Source: Gracilariopsis chorda (lineage: Eukaryota > Rhodophyta > Florideophyceae > Gracilariales > Gracilariaceae). Taken from it: a DNA stretch of 47,270 nt. The DNA lies in NCBI GenBank assembly GCA_003194525.1, contig NBIV01000409.1, forward strand, positions 1-47,270, read 5' to 3'. Shown here piece by piece: positions 21,674 to 32,845 of this stretch; position 1 is the first letter of the stretch, and each line of letters starts with the position of its first letter. Position numbers and translations under genes: made by a program. Under the pieces are notes generated by a model that was not told the origin of the DNA, made no database searches, and saw nothing but the letters and a program-made list of their open reading frames with translations.

Positions 21674-22249
21674 TTGGCGGAATGTATCAATCGAGATAGT
21701 CAGTCGAGGGAGTGTTTTCAAGGAACAAAGGTTTGCCTCTGTAATGAATCCACAACCCAAGTGCTTATTCTGGATAGCTTTGGCTTCTTGCCATCGTGGG
21801 TATCACTTCTTCTCATTCTTCTCTGCCAGCCACACTTATTTGATTCGCAGACCTTCCTCAAATCCATTTGTGGAAAGCATCTCATTAATCCTGATTGGCG
21901 ACTGCTTTCGCCTATCTTAAGCGCTCCATCCGGTCCATGGGTTCTATTCCCGGAGTATGTCAAAAGTGCAGAGCAGGTTTAAATAGAACTTGACATATCT
22001 GCAGTGCTGTTTGTTCCAGAATACGATTTCGTTCATCAGCCTGTTCTTCTCGCAAAGCTGCGAACTGTATTTTTTGTTCCTTTAGGAGATGCTTCTGAGC
22101 CGGTGTCTGTCATTGAGACCCACACCTGTTCGATATTTACAAGGCTTGGAAGCTTTATAAATGATGCTCAAATCACCTGCTGCAGCTTAAGTAACAATTC
22201 GATGTTTGTTTCACATTTGTGTGATATCTCTATCTCTCTTCCTCGATAA
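21674..22249 (+). pseudogene. Unrecognised protein remnant with one in-frame stop
   Basis: One continuous plus-strand frame of about 190 codons with a single TAA at 21980-21982. Downstream it reads VLFVPEYDFVHQPVLLAKLR and LRTVFFVPLGDASEPVSVIE, upstream LINPDWRLLSPILS. The composition on both sides is that of a folded, moderately hydrophobic protein, and the stop could come from CAA. I do not recognise the family. An alternative frame around 21600-21770 also looks protein-like, so a further frameshift or intron may exist. Confidence 0.35.
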
Positions 22250-22312
22250 TGCTCGGAAAACTAAGACAGAAAAATAGAGGACGGAACAGGCGGGGACTTA
22301 GAAACTAATTGC

Positions 22313-22750
22313 TTTCTCAGGCAAGCCCACTCTTATGCAGTCTATGACGGATTTGATGTAGCTTCCGCCTTTCTTGCGCATTACGTCTCCGAATTGTCGT
22401 CGACGAAAACAGCCACACATGTCATGAAGAAAGAAGAGTAAGTTACCGCAGTAATGAGCAAAGGGACCATTTCGAATCACTCATGAGGTCCATCGTCTTT
22501 GCATGTCCCTGCGTTGGGGCTGAAGCCTTGTTCGGATTAGCTCCAGTTCTCTCTTTGCCTCACCTTCAGCAACATTTCATAACTCGTAGCACACTGCGGT
22601 CAGCTCCTAGAGCCAACTCCCGTTCACGTGGCACAAGTTCTGATGTAGTCAGTATTTGTAAATACAAATTCATTATATGTGACCCACTTCATAGTAGATC
22701 CCAGTACATATGAAGGATGCGGTAATACATTGTGGTGGTCCTTGACCGTC
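22313..22750 (+). pseudogene. Possible PP2C-like fragment with intron
   Basis: An open stretch reads RQAHSYAVYDGFDVASAFLA, resembling the metal-binding signature of PP2C phosphatases (aromatic-x-V-Y/F-D-G-H-G-G), but with Phe-Asp where His-Gly is usual. It ends at a GTAAGT donor near 22440. A candidate acceptor ends CTCATGAG near 22490, after which the next exon is not recognisable. Weak assignment from one motif. Confidence 0.2.
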
Positions 22751-22839
22751 AGGTAAGATTTCCCGTTTCCGAAATATCTCAAAGCACTCTGCATAACGAA
22801 TACTCGTAACTATGCTTTTCTTATGTTCTGAGCATACTT

Positions 22840-23746
22840 TCAATCATCGTCTGACAAGGACAGAAGAACATTGTTTCACCTTCGCATTATGTTAGCGAGC
22901 TGTGTTCGACTGGAATCAGCCATTCCCAGGGCGCAATAGTTTATCATGTTCTCTTGGCACAAACAAAACACGGAATTTCTCACAGCCTAATGATTCTTCG
23001 ATTCAATACAAGCGTTATAGGCATTAAACATATTGAGTTGATGACCATCAACATGCTGAAATCTTCTGTGAGGATTCACATGCTTATCATGTCGTCTCTT
23101 CTTTTGATGTCGTGGACGCAAGAAGCCACTTTCGGGAGACGATAGGACAGAAACTATACTAAAAACTTCTTCAGAGCATCCGTACTCATGAGAATGAATG
23201 AGAGCCGCCAAACTCTCAGGATGAGGCGAGAACTCTGACATAGTGCTTCCCAATTGCGTCAATTCACCCTTTTCATCTTATGCACTAAGGTAGTTAAGGA
23301 ATTGAAAGCTCTCATCATTGGCTCTGGCTCAGGGGGATCCATAAGGTCAAAATTTTCTAAGTCATCAATACCAAGTTTCTTGCGTTGCAATACCACCTTA
23401 CCCAGATTCAAGCGTAATATTTCCCGGTATTTCGTCTCAGGAAGCTCCTTGTCAAAAGCGTCCGCGGTGTAGAGCCGAAAATAATGTCCGGGTTGTTTAC
23501 AACCAGCACAACTGGCCCTCTGGTTTCCGAGGTGCGTGAAAAGCACTGCAGTCCCAAGCTCTCTACACGAACGTGCGGTTTGTGTAGCTTTTGCTTTGAG
23601 AATCCAGCCTCCACGACGTATTGAATACGCTCAACTGTAGGTGCTATCTCCGCGATATTTGCCGGGGATATTATCTTTTGGCATGGTATACCTCCATGAA
23701 ACAGCGGCTTGAGCGGGGTGCGTAGAAGGAGACTTCTGTTGTTCAA
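22840..23746 (-). pseudogene. DEAH-box RNA helicase (Prp43/Prp22-like), C-terminal remnant
   Basis: Reading leftward: KIISPANIAEIAPTVERIQY (degenerate motif V, normally STNIAETSLTI), VVEAGFSKQKLHKPHVRVES, a frameshift near 23530, then QRASCAGCKQPGHYFRLY in place of motif VI QRxGRAGR. Next come DAFDKELPETKYREILRLNL, KKLGIDDLENFDLMDPPEP, the ratchet/HA2 region YGCSEEVFSIVSVLSSP, HVDGHQLNMFNAYNA, and (after stops) ENMINYCALGMADSS near 22900. This is the standard order for spliceosomal DEAH helicases. The helicase core before motif V is absent. Loss of both motif VI arginines means the ATPase cannot work. The family is clear; which paralog is not. Confidence 0.8.
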
Positions 23747-24379
23747 AGTAGCGAGTAGGAAGTGAATGACTACAGCGCATAGCGCATTGAGTCTGTTTGC
23801 TCACCATCGTGGTTGGGCGGTGTGGGTCGCAGCTGTCTACAGCAAGCTGGAAGCGTGGTAAGCTAGGTTAGATAATGTTGAGACCAGACCTTCATACGAG
23901 ATCGGACTGAACAAGAAGGCTGCAGAGTAGTTGGGGTTATCGGATGCGTGAAAAGCATGGAATTAAGGTAAGTGTTGAATGTTGCTACGAGCCAAGTTTG
24001 CAGTGGCTATTACAGTGGCGGTTCAATATTGGGTGGGCCTATGAACATGTTGGTAGAGCTTGGTTTTTGCGATGCGATAAAAGTCTGCGACACACCAAGC
24101 ACCAAGCGATTACAATACGTTTACGATCCAATTCTGCACGCCCTCCTTCTGCGATAAATGCTCACCCAGCACGCTTGGAAGTTCCATTATATTGACGCAC
24201 ACCAGGTACAGATGAAGCTGTAAAAGTTCTTTTACCAAAGCTCATCTACTTCGCATTGCTCTACTTATCATTTCCCAGTGTATTCAAATGCGCGTCCTAC
24301 CCTAATGAAGAGTGAGGGTTACAACTCCGGTAACAGACACAACATGCAGCGTACGGCCGCCAGTATGTGATACGCCACG

Positions 24380-25228
24380 ATAAGAACAGGTCACGGCAAA
24401 TGTGCATAGTTTCTTCTGGGTTCTTAACGCTATGACTAAGAGTCCTAGGCGAATCATAAATCTCATAGTCTTTACCGCCATTGTAATTCTTATCTACGAA
24501 GAAGTGGATCTCCTGAATATGATCTACAAAACGCAATGCATATGTCTTGTGCCATCCGTTCAGGAAGGCGTCAAAGAATATTTGTCCATCAATGGAAAAC
24601 GAGAGACTGTGGTCCACCAAGGTCTCTTTCAAGGCGATGAGGTAGTGTTCTCGGATATTCTCCTTCTCATCATACTCTTTGAGGTGGCAACGTTCGTCCT
24701 GACTGCAGTTCCTTCCAAAAGGCAAAATGTTCAAATGCCCTTCCTAAACTCCATGAAAGTTCCGCTCTTTACAGGAATACTGAGCGCAGAGGTATAACCT
24801 AAACAGTAATTGATAAGTTTCTGGAAATGCTTCTCTCCCAGATGAGCGGTGAGACTGGCCTCAGCGAGGAGCTTCTTTCCACGATATGCCACCAAGCCAT
24901 TGTCGGAGAAGTTGTAATGAGACATATCCGACACATTTCCGCCAAATTGCTCCTTCTGCTTGAGGAGATCGGATCCGCCTGCGATGCCGATCATAAACTT
25001 TTCGCCCAACTTAGCAAGGAAGTCGATCATTTCCTTGGTGGCGCTCTGCAATAAAGTAGAGTAGGAATCGGGGTGAGACGTTAATCAGCGCATGTGCACT
25101 TTGCTGAAACGAAGAGAGAGGGAACGCAAAATGCCATGCATCTGAATTACCAAACGCGGAGCAGTGAGGGTTCCATTGACATCGAACAAAGCGATGATAT
25201 CCGGAGAACGCTTGTCATTTGGATCCAT
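24380..25228 (-). pseudogene. PMM: Eukaryotic phosphomannomutase, degenerate copy with intron
   Basis: Phosphomannomutase converts mannose-6-phosphate to mannose-1-phosphate for GDP-mannose synthesis. Exon 1 (25228-25151, 26 codons) carries LFDVNGTLTAPRL. A 105-nt intron (25150-25046, GTAATT to TTATTGCAG) follows in phase 0. Exon 2 has FMIGIAGGSDLLKQKEQFG, SDNGLVAYRGKKLL, LGYTSALSIPVKSGTFMEFR, a one-base frameshift near 24735, PFGRNCSQDER, SFSIDGQIFFDAFLNGWHKT and IHFFVDKNYNGGKDYEIYD. Three conserved positions are altered: DVDGT is DVNGT (the general acid Asp lost), the Gly-Gly before QI is Asp-Gly, and GDKT is VDKN. Length and order match PMM throughout, so this is a recently decayed full gene. 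Confidence 0.88.
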
Positions 25229-25504
25229 GATAGGGAGAAGAAGCTTGGTAATTCTTGGTCGCGAAAGGTGTATAATGTTCCGGCACTGCTGGAACGCACG
25301 TGTATAGTGTTCCAGCTGCTCCTAGAGCATTCCTTGCTTGGCTGACCCAGCCGTGCTACTGTGTTAAAGTGACGCTAGCGCCAGAAGACAGAGCGCTGTT
25401 GGTCATTATGCAGCTACGGAGGCTGCTAGAAGCCAATGGAGTAGCCTAGACGCACACATGAGTAAGTAGAGAGTAGTAATGGGTTCCTCCGTTGTTTGGA
25501 GTGC

Positions 25505-25545
25505 TTTTAGGCTCTATAAAAGGGGCACGTTGAGGCCCGCAATTT
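25505..25545 (+). promoter_or_regulatory. TATA-type promoter
   Basis: CTATAAAAGGGG at about 25515 is followed about 30 bp later by sequence that could hold a transcription start, then a C/T-rich leader (25570-25640). TGTTAAAG at 25369 upstream could be the start of a solo LTR, but I cannot find the matching end. No coding frame clearly follows. Confidence 0.4.
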
Positions 25546-25639
25546 GATCTGGACTCAGCTCAACATCACACTAATATACAAACCTCACCTCCCAACCCTT
25601 CCCACTCTTTTAATTAACCATTCACCTATCATCTGCGTC

Positions 25640-27333
25640 TGGTGAGGCGTTTGCCGCTAGGTGCATACTTGGGGTGGGGAACTGTCGTCGCTAAGACCGG
25701 TTGAAGCGCTTTAAGCGTGGACTGGAGACGGGCAGTGTGTACTGAAGGGATTTATGCCTTCTTTGAGCCCCACCGGAGCCTTGTTCGGATAACGCTGTTG
25801 GTCGAAAGACCCGGCGAATACCAGCCCGAAGTGCTAGATGGGAAGCTGTCCGCAGGCGACGTGCTGTGCCACCTTTCCTGTAAAGGGCCAGATTGGGTAC
25901 AGGGTGAAAGCATATCCCGCTGTTAGTAGCTCTCCTTTTGAATCCCTGTAAGGATTGTACGTGTCTGCTTCTGGTTAGCGCAGAATTAGATAGGCTGCAG
26001 AAATCGCTACACATCTGGAGCGTCTGACCGGAAGCCAGGAGTCTGAATCCTAGTGGCTATTGACATAGGTCTTTGGTCGCACGCTGTTTCAAGAGGTTTT
26101 GAAGAATTTTTCGGGGATTAAAACTCTTGCTCTCCCTTTTTTTTCGTATTTGCTTAACCATTTGAGTGCTTCTGGTCCCTACATTTCCATTCTTTCGTGC
26201 TTTCTATTTATCATTTTCATCTCTATGGGGCTTTCAGTTACGAGGACACCATTTTTAGTCTACTTTATTGCTAAGTTTGGTCCCCATGCGTCGTGGTTTT
26301 GTGATGGCGGCCACAGTAATGAAGGAAGAGATGAACAGAGTATGGCGGCAGGCACACCGCCAGAGAGAACATGGGCGGATACAGAGAGCGGAACAGTGTG
26401 CAATGGCTATTTAGGAGTGGAGCGCACTCTCAGGAAGTGCTTCGTGGCATGCATGGCAGAAACGGCGATGCTTCAGCGCCACGCCATTGGCACGACCCAC
26501 CGTCCGTGCGCCACGTGGCGTCCGTCCGTTGGCGCATTTGAAACCAGCTTTTCTTTTCCAGCATTGTAACAGCCCCGCCACAACGCGCCACTTGCCCACG
26601 TGGCGCGCGCTCCGCCCCTTCTACTCTTGTCAAGATATATGTGAGTGTCATGTTGCATGATTTCACGACACCGGACAACAATAGCACTTTTGTACTCTTC
26701 TTTGCTGGAGAGTAGCTGTAAAATATGTTCTTACCTCGAGATTACCAGCACTGGCGTGCAATGCCAATAGGTAGTAATCCGAAACAGGTTAATAGCAACG
26801 TGGGTACTGCGACGGCCGGCACAAGAAATGCACGACCTCGATTAAGGCAACGGGGAAATAGATAATGGTAAAAACGTACACAGGACAGTGGCCCACTAGC
26901 AGCGGTAGAGAAGAACAGTGGTGACAACAGATGCGCGACCAAAACCTTAAATCTAGCGCAATAAAGATACAAATGTATTCACTGAACATGCACAACCAAA
27001 AGCTTAGGTGTCGTGGGTGGCTTGGGGCGAACTAGTACGCCGACTGATCTCGTAACAGACCGAGGCAGCCGCGTCACTCACGTTGTGCAGGAGACCGAGC
27101 TGCACGGTTAAGCAGAAAGTGGAATAGGGTAGTGATGGAGGCAAGGAGGAGCAGACAGCTCTAAGAGAAGGTGGGGGTCACCAAAGGAAGAAGAAGTGGT
27201 CTGGTGAAAGGTGGCTTAGAGGCTGCCGAACTCGGGCTTTTATAGAAAATTAGGCTAGGCGTATAATCCCTAGATATGCCTACCAGGTCTAGGTAATAAC
27301 TCATGACAACCTGTCTGGGGAAATCTTCCAGCT
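25640..27333. other. Region without a supported gene
   Basis: The longest frame (26099-26569 plus) starts with ATG-less codons and a hydrophobic stretch, then becomes low-similarity sequence. I see no family. A purine-rich tract lies near 27130-27200. Confidence 0.3.
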
Positions 27334-27876
27334 ATGAAAACCCAGCTTGGCAAAGGCACTGTTCGTCTTAGTGTACCTTTTGTCTATATAATACCCTTCG
27401 ATGTCACCGGTCAGCTTCAATACCCTTGTTCCAACAAAGACATGATGGCACAGCCAGTTGCAACTTCTATCATTCTCGAGAGGACATATGGTTCTAGTTC
27501 TAGTTCGTCACATCATTCCGTTGCAGATTACCCGTTTATTGATCGGGAGGCTGAGGAGTCCGATGACAAGTATCCCGTTATGACAGCAACTAATGCACAA
27601 GATGTTAACGATGGTATCTCTTCCAGCATCAGCGGGTTTGGTAGGTGCAACGATTTACTAGCAGAGTTGAAAGAAATGCTGCGTCGCATATCTGAAAATG
27701 AGACCACGATGGGAAACCAGTATACCAAGGTCAATGATATTATCTCCCGGGCCTCCACTTTATATGTGCGCGGACTGTTTAACGGCCTGGTATTTGCGGT
27801 AAACTGTTACAGTCTGAACAGCGTTGCTCTGCTGCATCTACTTCTGCCTTTATTCGGCACCCGTATAGACAAATAA
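27334..27876 (+). CDS. Hypothetical 180-residue protein
   Basis: ATG-started ORF of 180 codons. An internal ATG pair at 27442 is an alternative start. The middle has a Ser-rich run, then an acidic stretch, then an amphipathic helix with coiled-coil character (LLAELKEMLRRISENETTM), then a hydrophobic C-terminal segment that could cross a membrane. A TATA-like TTTTATAGAAAA lies about 95 bp upstream. Not recognised; it could be a gag-like remnant. Confidence 0.4.
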   Translation: MKTQLGKGTVRLSVPFVYIIPFDVTGQLQYPCSNKDMMAQPVATSIILERTYGSSSSSSHHSVADYPFIDREAEESDDKYPVMTATNAQDVNDGISSSISGFGRCNDLLAELKEMLRRISENETTMGNQYTKVNDIISRASTLYVRGLFNGLVFAVNCYSLNSVALLHLLLPLFGTRIDK

Positions 27877-27943
27877 ATTTCCTTCCTTGCGTGGTGTGAA
27901 CATAGTATTCTCTGTAGTGGTGCAGTGCTGATTTTGGTACGGT

Positions 27944-28237
27944 TTAGAGGCCGTTTGAAAGTGGAAGATTGGACGGAGGCGGAGTTGAGGTCGATTTTGA
28001 TGGAGCGCAGGAGCTGCAACATGACTTGGAGACGGGCGTGTAGAGGCGGAAGAAATGATATTCAAGGCGGGCAACACAGGCGGAGGTGTAAATGCAGGGT
28101 GTTGTGGTTTTTGTTGCTGCGCTTTTTGTTGGGGTTATGGGCGGCTCGCCGTAGTGATACAGAAATCCCAGGTTGTTCAGGGCCCGAATGTCTTGCGTGA
28201 GCTTGATGTCGCGTTTGTACAGGGCGACGGCACGCAC
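27944..28237 (-). pseudogene. Possible Sel1/TPR-like fragment
   Basis: The N-terminal part reads AVALYKRDIKLTQDIRALNN then LGFLYHYGEPP, resembling one Sel1/TPR unit (A-x2-Y-x2-A then A-x2-N-L-G-x-L-Y-x2-G). The rest is Ser/Thr/Pro-rich. One repeat is not enough for a firm call. Confidence 0.25.
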
Positions 28238-28868
28238 GGGTCCGGGTTGGAGATCGTATCGGAGACGAAGAGGTAGGCAAGAGATGACACAGACTCTGCG
28301 ACCGGCGAATCACATTGAGTGATGGCGCATTTGAGAAGCTGCACAGCGTGGTTGGCACAGCATATGAATGTCCGTTACCAGTAGGTGCTGGCTGCGTGTG
28401 TAAAGCTGCTGTGCTAGAAAACTGCTCAGATCGACAGCGCTGGACAGTGCGTCTGCAGCTACTAAAATGCACTTGCGCACATACTTTCCCTTGCAGTTTA
28501 ACGGAATGACCAGCGACAACGTTCATCGCACGTGTTTGTACGCCTGTCGCTTTTGCAGGTGTGGTGTTGGTGGCGGAGGTGCTACTTGTGATTGATTTTC
28601 TTGTTGTGCAGTGAGCATGTTGTTGGCTGAGTCGGCGCCCTCTTGGTCGTTGCACGCGAGCTGGTCCTGTCGCGGCTTGGACATACATCATAGCCGCGAC
28701 GTGTTTTGCTGCAAGCTAGCGCACGATGAGGAAACGGGCTAGGAGGTGCAACATGACGAGTAGGTGGAGTAGCATGAAATAGGCAGCGCTATGTGTTCTG
28801 AGACGTGTATCAACAAGTTAGCGGCATCATCCAGCTCAGCGATGGCGTCCCTCCGATCGTGAAACGCA

Positions 28869-30363
28869 TCACGCAAGAATAGTAGTCGATCTTTGCGGGG
28901 GGCACGCGTAGCCAAGTGAGGTGAGATGCGGGAGTGGGTCGTCCTTCACGCCGGGCGCGCTAGTTTGCAACAGGTCAGCAAATGCAAGCATCGCTTGCGC
29001 GTGGGTGGTGCGGGTGTGCCGCGCCCGTGTTGCGGTGGCAGAGATAGTGGCCACTGCGGGTGGCGTTGGTGGAGTCTGTGGCGCCGCCGCTGCCATCAGC
29101 GATGCGACAAATATACGTGGTGGTCACCACGCTAAAGGAGAGAGACGCTTGGGGCGGAAGCGGCAATAAGGGGCTGGCCCTTAAAATGAGATCGAATCTC
29201 AAAGGCAATCTACCACCTCCCCAACGTTTCCAACTAAGTCAAAGATGGGAGGGAATGCCTCACAATATACAGTCCATCACGCACAGTGTTAAGAGTGCCA
29301 TTGCTCATATGCCCCTCAAGTGCTTTTTGCACGAGTTTCACAACCTGCTTATCCGAAACGCTTCCGGTTTCTGCACAAGCCTTCATCAGCTGACATGCAC
29401 GAGCGCAAACCAACGAACGAAGTCCTTCGAAAGCGCGAGGCAAAGTCGGGTTTAGAGTTGCATTCACCTGTTTTGCAGTTGATTCCAATCTGAGGAGCGT
29501 CTCAACAACAGTGAGCGAGCTTCAAACATGCACCGCATTAAGATACATAGCGTCCGCCAACAATGCAGCTGCCAACGCGTCCGAAAGCGCCCCACCAGCC
29601 TCATCGGCGCTGAGGAAAGCCTCCGCTCGCAATCATAGACCGGTGACGACGCTCTCTGATCACAAATATCCTGCGGCTCTATTTGACATTTTAAGAGCTT
29701 AATCAGCTGCTGCTCGCAAGACCTCAGTGAGAATGAAACATTTCAAATTGGCTTCCATTGTGTTCAGCTCATCATCTTGCACACTAAACGCAATCGCAAT
29801 GGTTTTTGCGCATTGTGCAAATTCTTTGATCTTATGTCGAGGGATGCACGCTTCAGTCAGTTGCATTGCGCATACAGTATGCTCGAAACGTAATCTAGTG
29901 ATGTATCTCTCCAGCAAAAACAGCTCTAGTGCGGTGGTAAACTTAGTATGACGGTGTTCCAATCGCAATATATGCCTGCAGAGCATAAACAATCCATTTG
30001 GTAAATCAACATTAAGCGCAGTCATTTCTGCAACCGCCGTACAGCGCGTACATGGGAATTGTTCTGAAGGCGATGCGCTCTCTTGAAAGCAGCAGTCGCA
30101 AGGCAAAGCGCAGTAGATAGTGAAGCGCCGGTAAGCCAGGCCGCAGCAGCAAGCAATCGAGCATCGACACTAATAACCGCAGTCACCAAATCAGAGAGAG
30201 GCGGTGGAGAAGAAGTGAGCAACTGATGTCGCGTCAAAGCCAAATAATCGGGTAATTCTGTAGCAAAAGATGGGCTTGCTCGAGTGGTTCTACAGTACAA
30301 CCCACTGCATAGCATCCTTTTAACAGTGGGTGTCATCAGCGGTCTGCGCAGCACGGAGCGCAT
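28869..30363 (-). pseudogene. Decayed alpha-helical protein gene, family unknown
   Basis: Several minus-strand pieces read as parts of one Ala/Leu-rich helical protein. From 30363: ELPDYLALTRHQLLTSSPPP, a frame change near 30060, then NGLFMLCRHILRLEHRHTKF and FEHTVCAMQLTEACIPRHKI, stop at 29699. A continuing frame with stops covers 29690-29234 (LTVVETLLRLESTAKQVNA, LVCARACQLMKACAETGSVS). An ATG at 29096 starts an Ala/Pro-rich piece to 28869. The G+C content is higher than to the left. The helices suggest a TPR, HEAT or vesicle-trafficking type protein, but I recognise no signature. Confidence 0.35.
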
Positions 30364-31069
30364 ATCGTAGCGCTGTAGAGGCGTGTGTCTTGTGTGAGAT
30401 GCGGGCGTGATGAATACTGAAAGCGAGTGCAGCGTGACGTGGAGGGATATGAGGAGCGAGCATGTCGAAATGAAGATGGGTATGCAGTAAGGGCGAGAGA
30501 TAAATCAGAACGACGGGCAGATTCACGAGGTGTTAACATTGTAAGGGCGGAGGGTTTATAGTGGGGATCTTATAGTAGTGTTTCAAGTAAGTTTGGGTTT
30601 GCGGTTAGTTTTGAGGGGTGTCGGCAAGTGCTTGGTTCTGACGCAAAACGTTGAACGACTGATGGAATCGCTGTATGTACATTTTCCATGCTTTCAGTGG
30701 ATGATGCCTCCAGTGGATGACGATGCGCTGTGCACCGGTTATGAAACAAGCGCTCAAGGTCAAATAACCTGCATAAATATTATAGATTGCTTGGGTCGGC
30801 TAAAAACCAAGCGCATAAATCAGAACATTAGGATTTGACATCGCCGTTTGCGCTTGATTTTAGGCATATTTGGCACGTGCCGCGTGCATGTCGTGGAAGT
30901 GGCGTAACTGAGCGCATTTTTAAAGGCTTAGCACGCCAATGCAGGGTGTCCCAGTTCCTGGTTTTAGCCTTGATTTGTCAGAACCATGTAGGGAAGTCCT
31001 GAAAGTGCGCGCGCGTGCATATGTGCATGTTGTAGGGTTTGGAAGGATGGTTTCTGAGCTGGTCTGGCA
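30364..31069. other. Spacer before the 75-bp array
   Basis: Contains isolated copies of the array motif (GCTTGGTTCTG near 30632 and AAAACCAAGCGC near 30801) but no regular spacing. The frame at 30578-30838 is not recognisable. Confidence 0.4.
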
Positions 31070-31605
31070 AGGTTTGTTCGCATGCTCTATGCGCTTGGTT
31101 TTAGCCAGCTTTTCGCAAACCAAGCGCGAGGGATGTTTTTTTGCTCATTTGTAGAATGTGGGAGAGCGCTTGGTTTTGGAAAGCTTTGCAGAAACCAAGC
31201 ACACACGTGAATATTTCGCCCATTGTACAAATTTACGAAAGCGCTTGGTTTTGGACACATTTGTCCAAAGCAAGCATTTCGGGCATGTTTACGCACATTG
31301 TGCAAATGATCGAAAGCGCTTGGGTTTGGGCACATTTACCGCAACCTAGCAAAGCGTGGGTATTTTTGCACATTGTAGAAATATGCGAAAGCGCTTGGTT
31401 TTGGGACGTTTAGGTGAGACCAAGCAAAAAGTGGATTGTTTTGCACGTTTTACACAACTGCAAAAGTGCTTGGCTTTTGCAACATTTGCTAAAACCATGC
31501 AATACAGGCATGGTAACGCATATTGTGCGAAAGGGCGAAAGTGCTTGGTTTTTAGCAGAGTTGTGGAAACCAAGCAATGGGTTTTTTTAACGTTTGACAA
31601 ATGTT
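31070..31605 (+). repeat. 75-bp tandem repeat array, seven units
   Basis: The motif GCGCTTGGTTTT (or a close variant) starts at 31091, 31166, 31241, 31316, 31391, 31466 and 31541, exactly 75 bp apart. Most units carry a complementary AAACCAAGC arm about 20-30 bp later, so each can form a stem-loop. Because 75 is a multiple of three, both strands look open in some frames with 25-residue repeats; I read this as a consequence of the array, not as coding. Later units are more diverged. Confidence 0.9.
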
Positions 31606-32845
31606 TAGGGGTTTGTAGTACTGGTCATTTTTGTCCAAACGAACCAATGTGGGCGTGTTTAGGCACATGGAACAAATGAGACAACACAGGCTTTTATTAG
31701 GGAGTCTCCGAGAAAGAATGAAGAGACTTGGTATTAAACATTAGGGGTTTTAAATCTTATAATAGTGTTAGTTTGGTGTTCTAGCATTAAGAAAGGTTTT
31801 ATGTTATTGTAAGAACCTTCATATTAAAGTTAGGCGTTTTAAATGTAAGGGTGTTTAGGGTATTATACTAGCATTAGGAAATGTTATATATTATTGTATT
31901 CCCTTGATATGGCAATGTTAGGAGGTTTTAGTTGTTTTACGTGCAGTTGGAGAAAAACAGGAGAGGTACAAAATTTTTGTATGGAGGTACCGTGGGGGGG
32001 GTTAAAACTGATAAGAATGTTTTCCGTATTAGGGGTTTTAGGGAGCAGGGATGTCGTTTTAAAGGATTAGCGCTACAGGGTGTGAGGGTTGTATATTTGT
32101 TCGCTTGGCAAGGTTTTAGCCGCTTCCGTCCTGGTAAGCTTCACTTTTCATGATTATGGATGTGTCAGAGTATTAAAGGTTGTACTTTGAATAATGAAAA
32201 TTGCAAGATGTAAAAAATCGTGTATATGGCCTAGGTCTCTAGACGTAGAAATATGTGATTAGAAGGTCTTCGGGGTTTTTGTAAACGTTTTTTTTTCGTT
32301 TTAATGTGTTTTGGTGATTTGTGTTCCGTGGAGGGGAGTGTGAATGTTTTAAAAAAAAAATAGTGATAGGCCGTGCACTTAAGAAATGCAAGTTGTACTC
32401 AATTTTGTATTAAGGGGTTTTGTTTTAGGGGCGTTTTTGCGATTGGGTCTAGGCGTTTTCTAGGGGGTGTATTGGTATTAGGGGTTTTACTTCTAGACAC
32501 TTTGGGGGGTTGCACTTAGATTCCTAGGTTTTATTTTATTAGTGTTTTAAGGAGTTTTAGGGGTTGCAGAATGTTAACAGAAACAGAATTGTCTTGCATA
32601 TCATGTGCTGTTGTGAAGGGGTTTTTTCGACTTTAGGGGGTCGGCGTTTTGTGCTGCAGAAGTGTGCAGCGGTATGCAGAGCACGTTTTGTGTTAGGGGT
32701 TTTTAATTGGAATGCTTTGTGGTGCACCGCTGTAGGCGGTGTGCATTAGGTAATAGTGCTGTGGTAAGTTTAAAAGATAGTGGCGTGGCTATGGGAATAC
32801 CGAACTCGGAGACTTTGGGGTGTTTTAGGGTCGCTGGACCTCCGC
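31606..32845 (+). repeat. T/G-rich tract with TTAGGGG-type motifs
   Basis: The plus strand is strongly biased to T and G and contains many TTAGGGG, TTTAGGGG and TTTTAGGG motifs (for example 31604, 31743, 31853, 32030, 32413, 32480, 32555, 32694, 32815). At 32031 two follow directly as TTAGGGGTTTTAGGG. Spacing is irregular, so this is not a simple telomere array. It may be degenerate telomere-like or subtelomeric sequence. No gene is supported. Confidence 0.5.

Noticed and set aside
25359..25920. Solo LTR starting TGTTAAAG with TATA box
   Set aside because: No matching terminal CA end, target duplication or primer-binding site could be identified, so only the TATA promoter is reported.
31087..31413. 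25-residue repeat proteins on both strands
   Set aside because: They arise because the DNA repeat is 75 bp, a multiple of three; both strands being open is a by-product.
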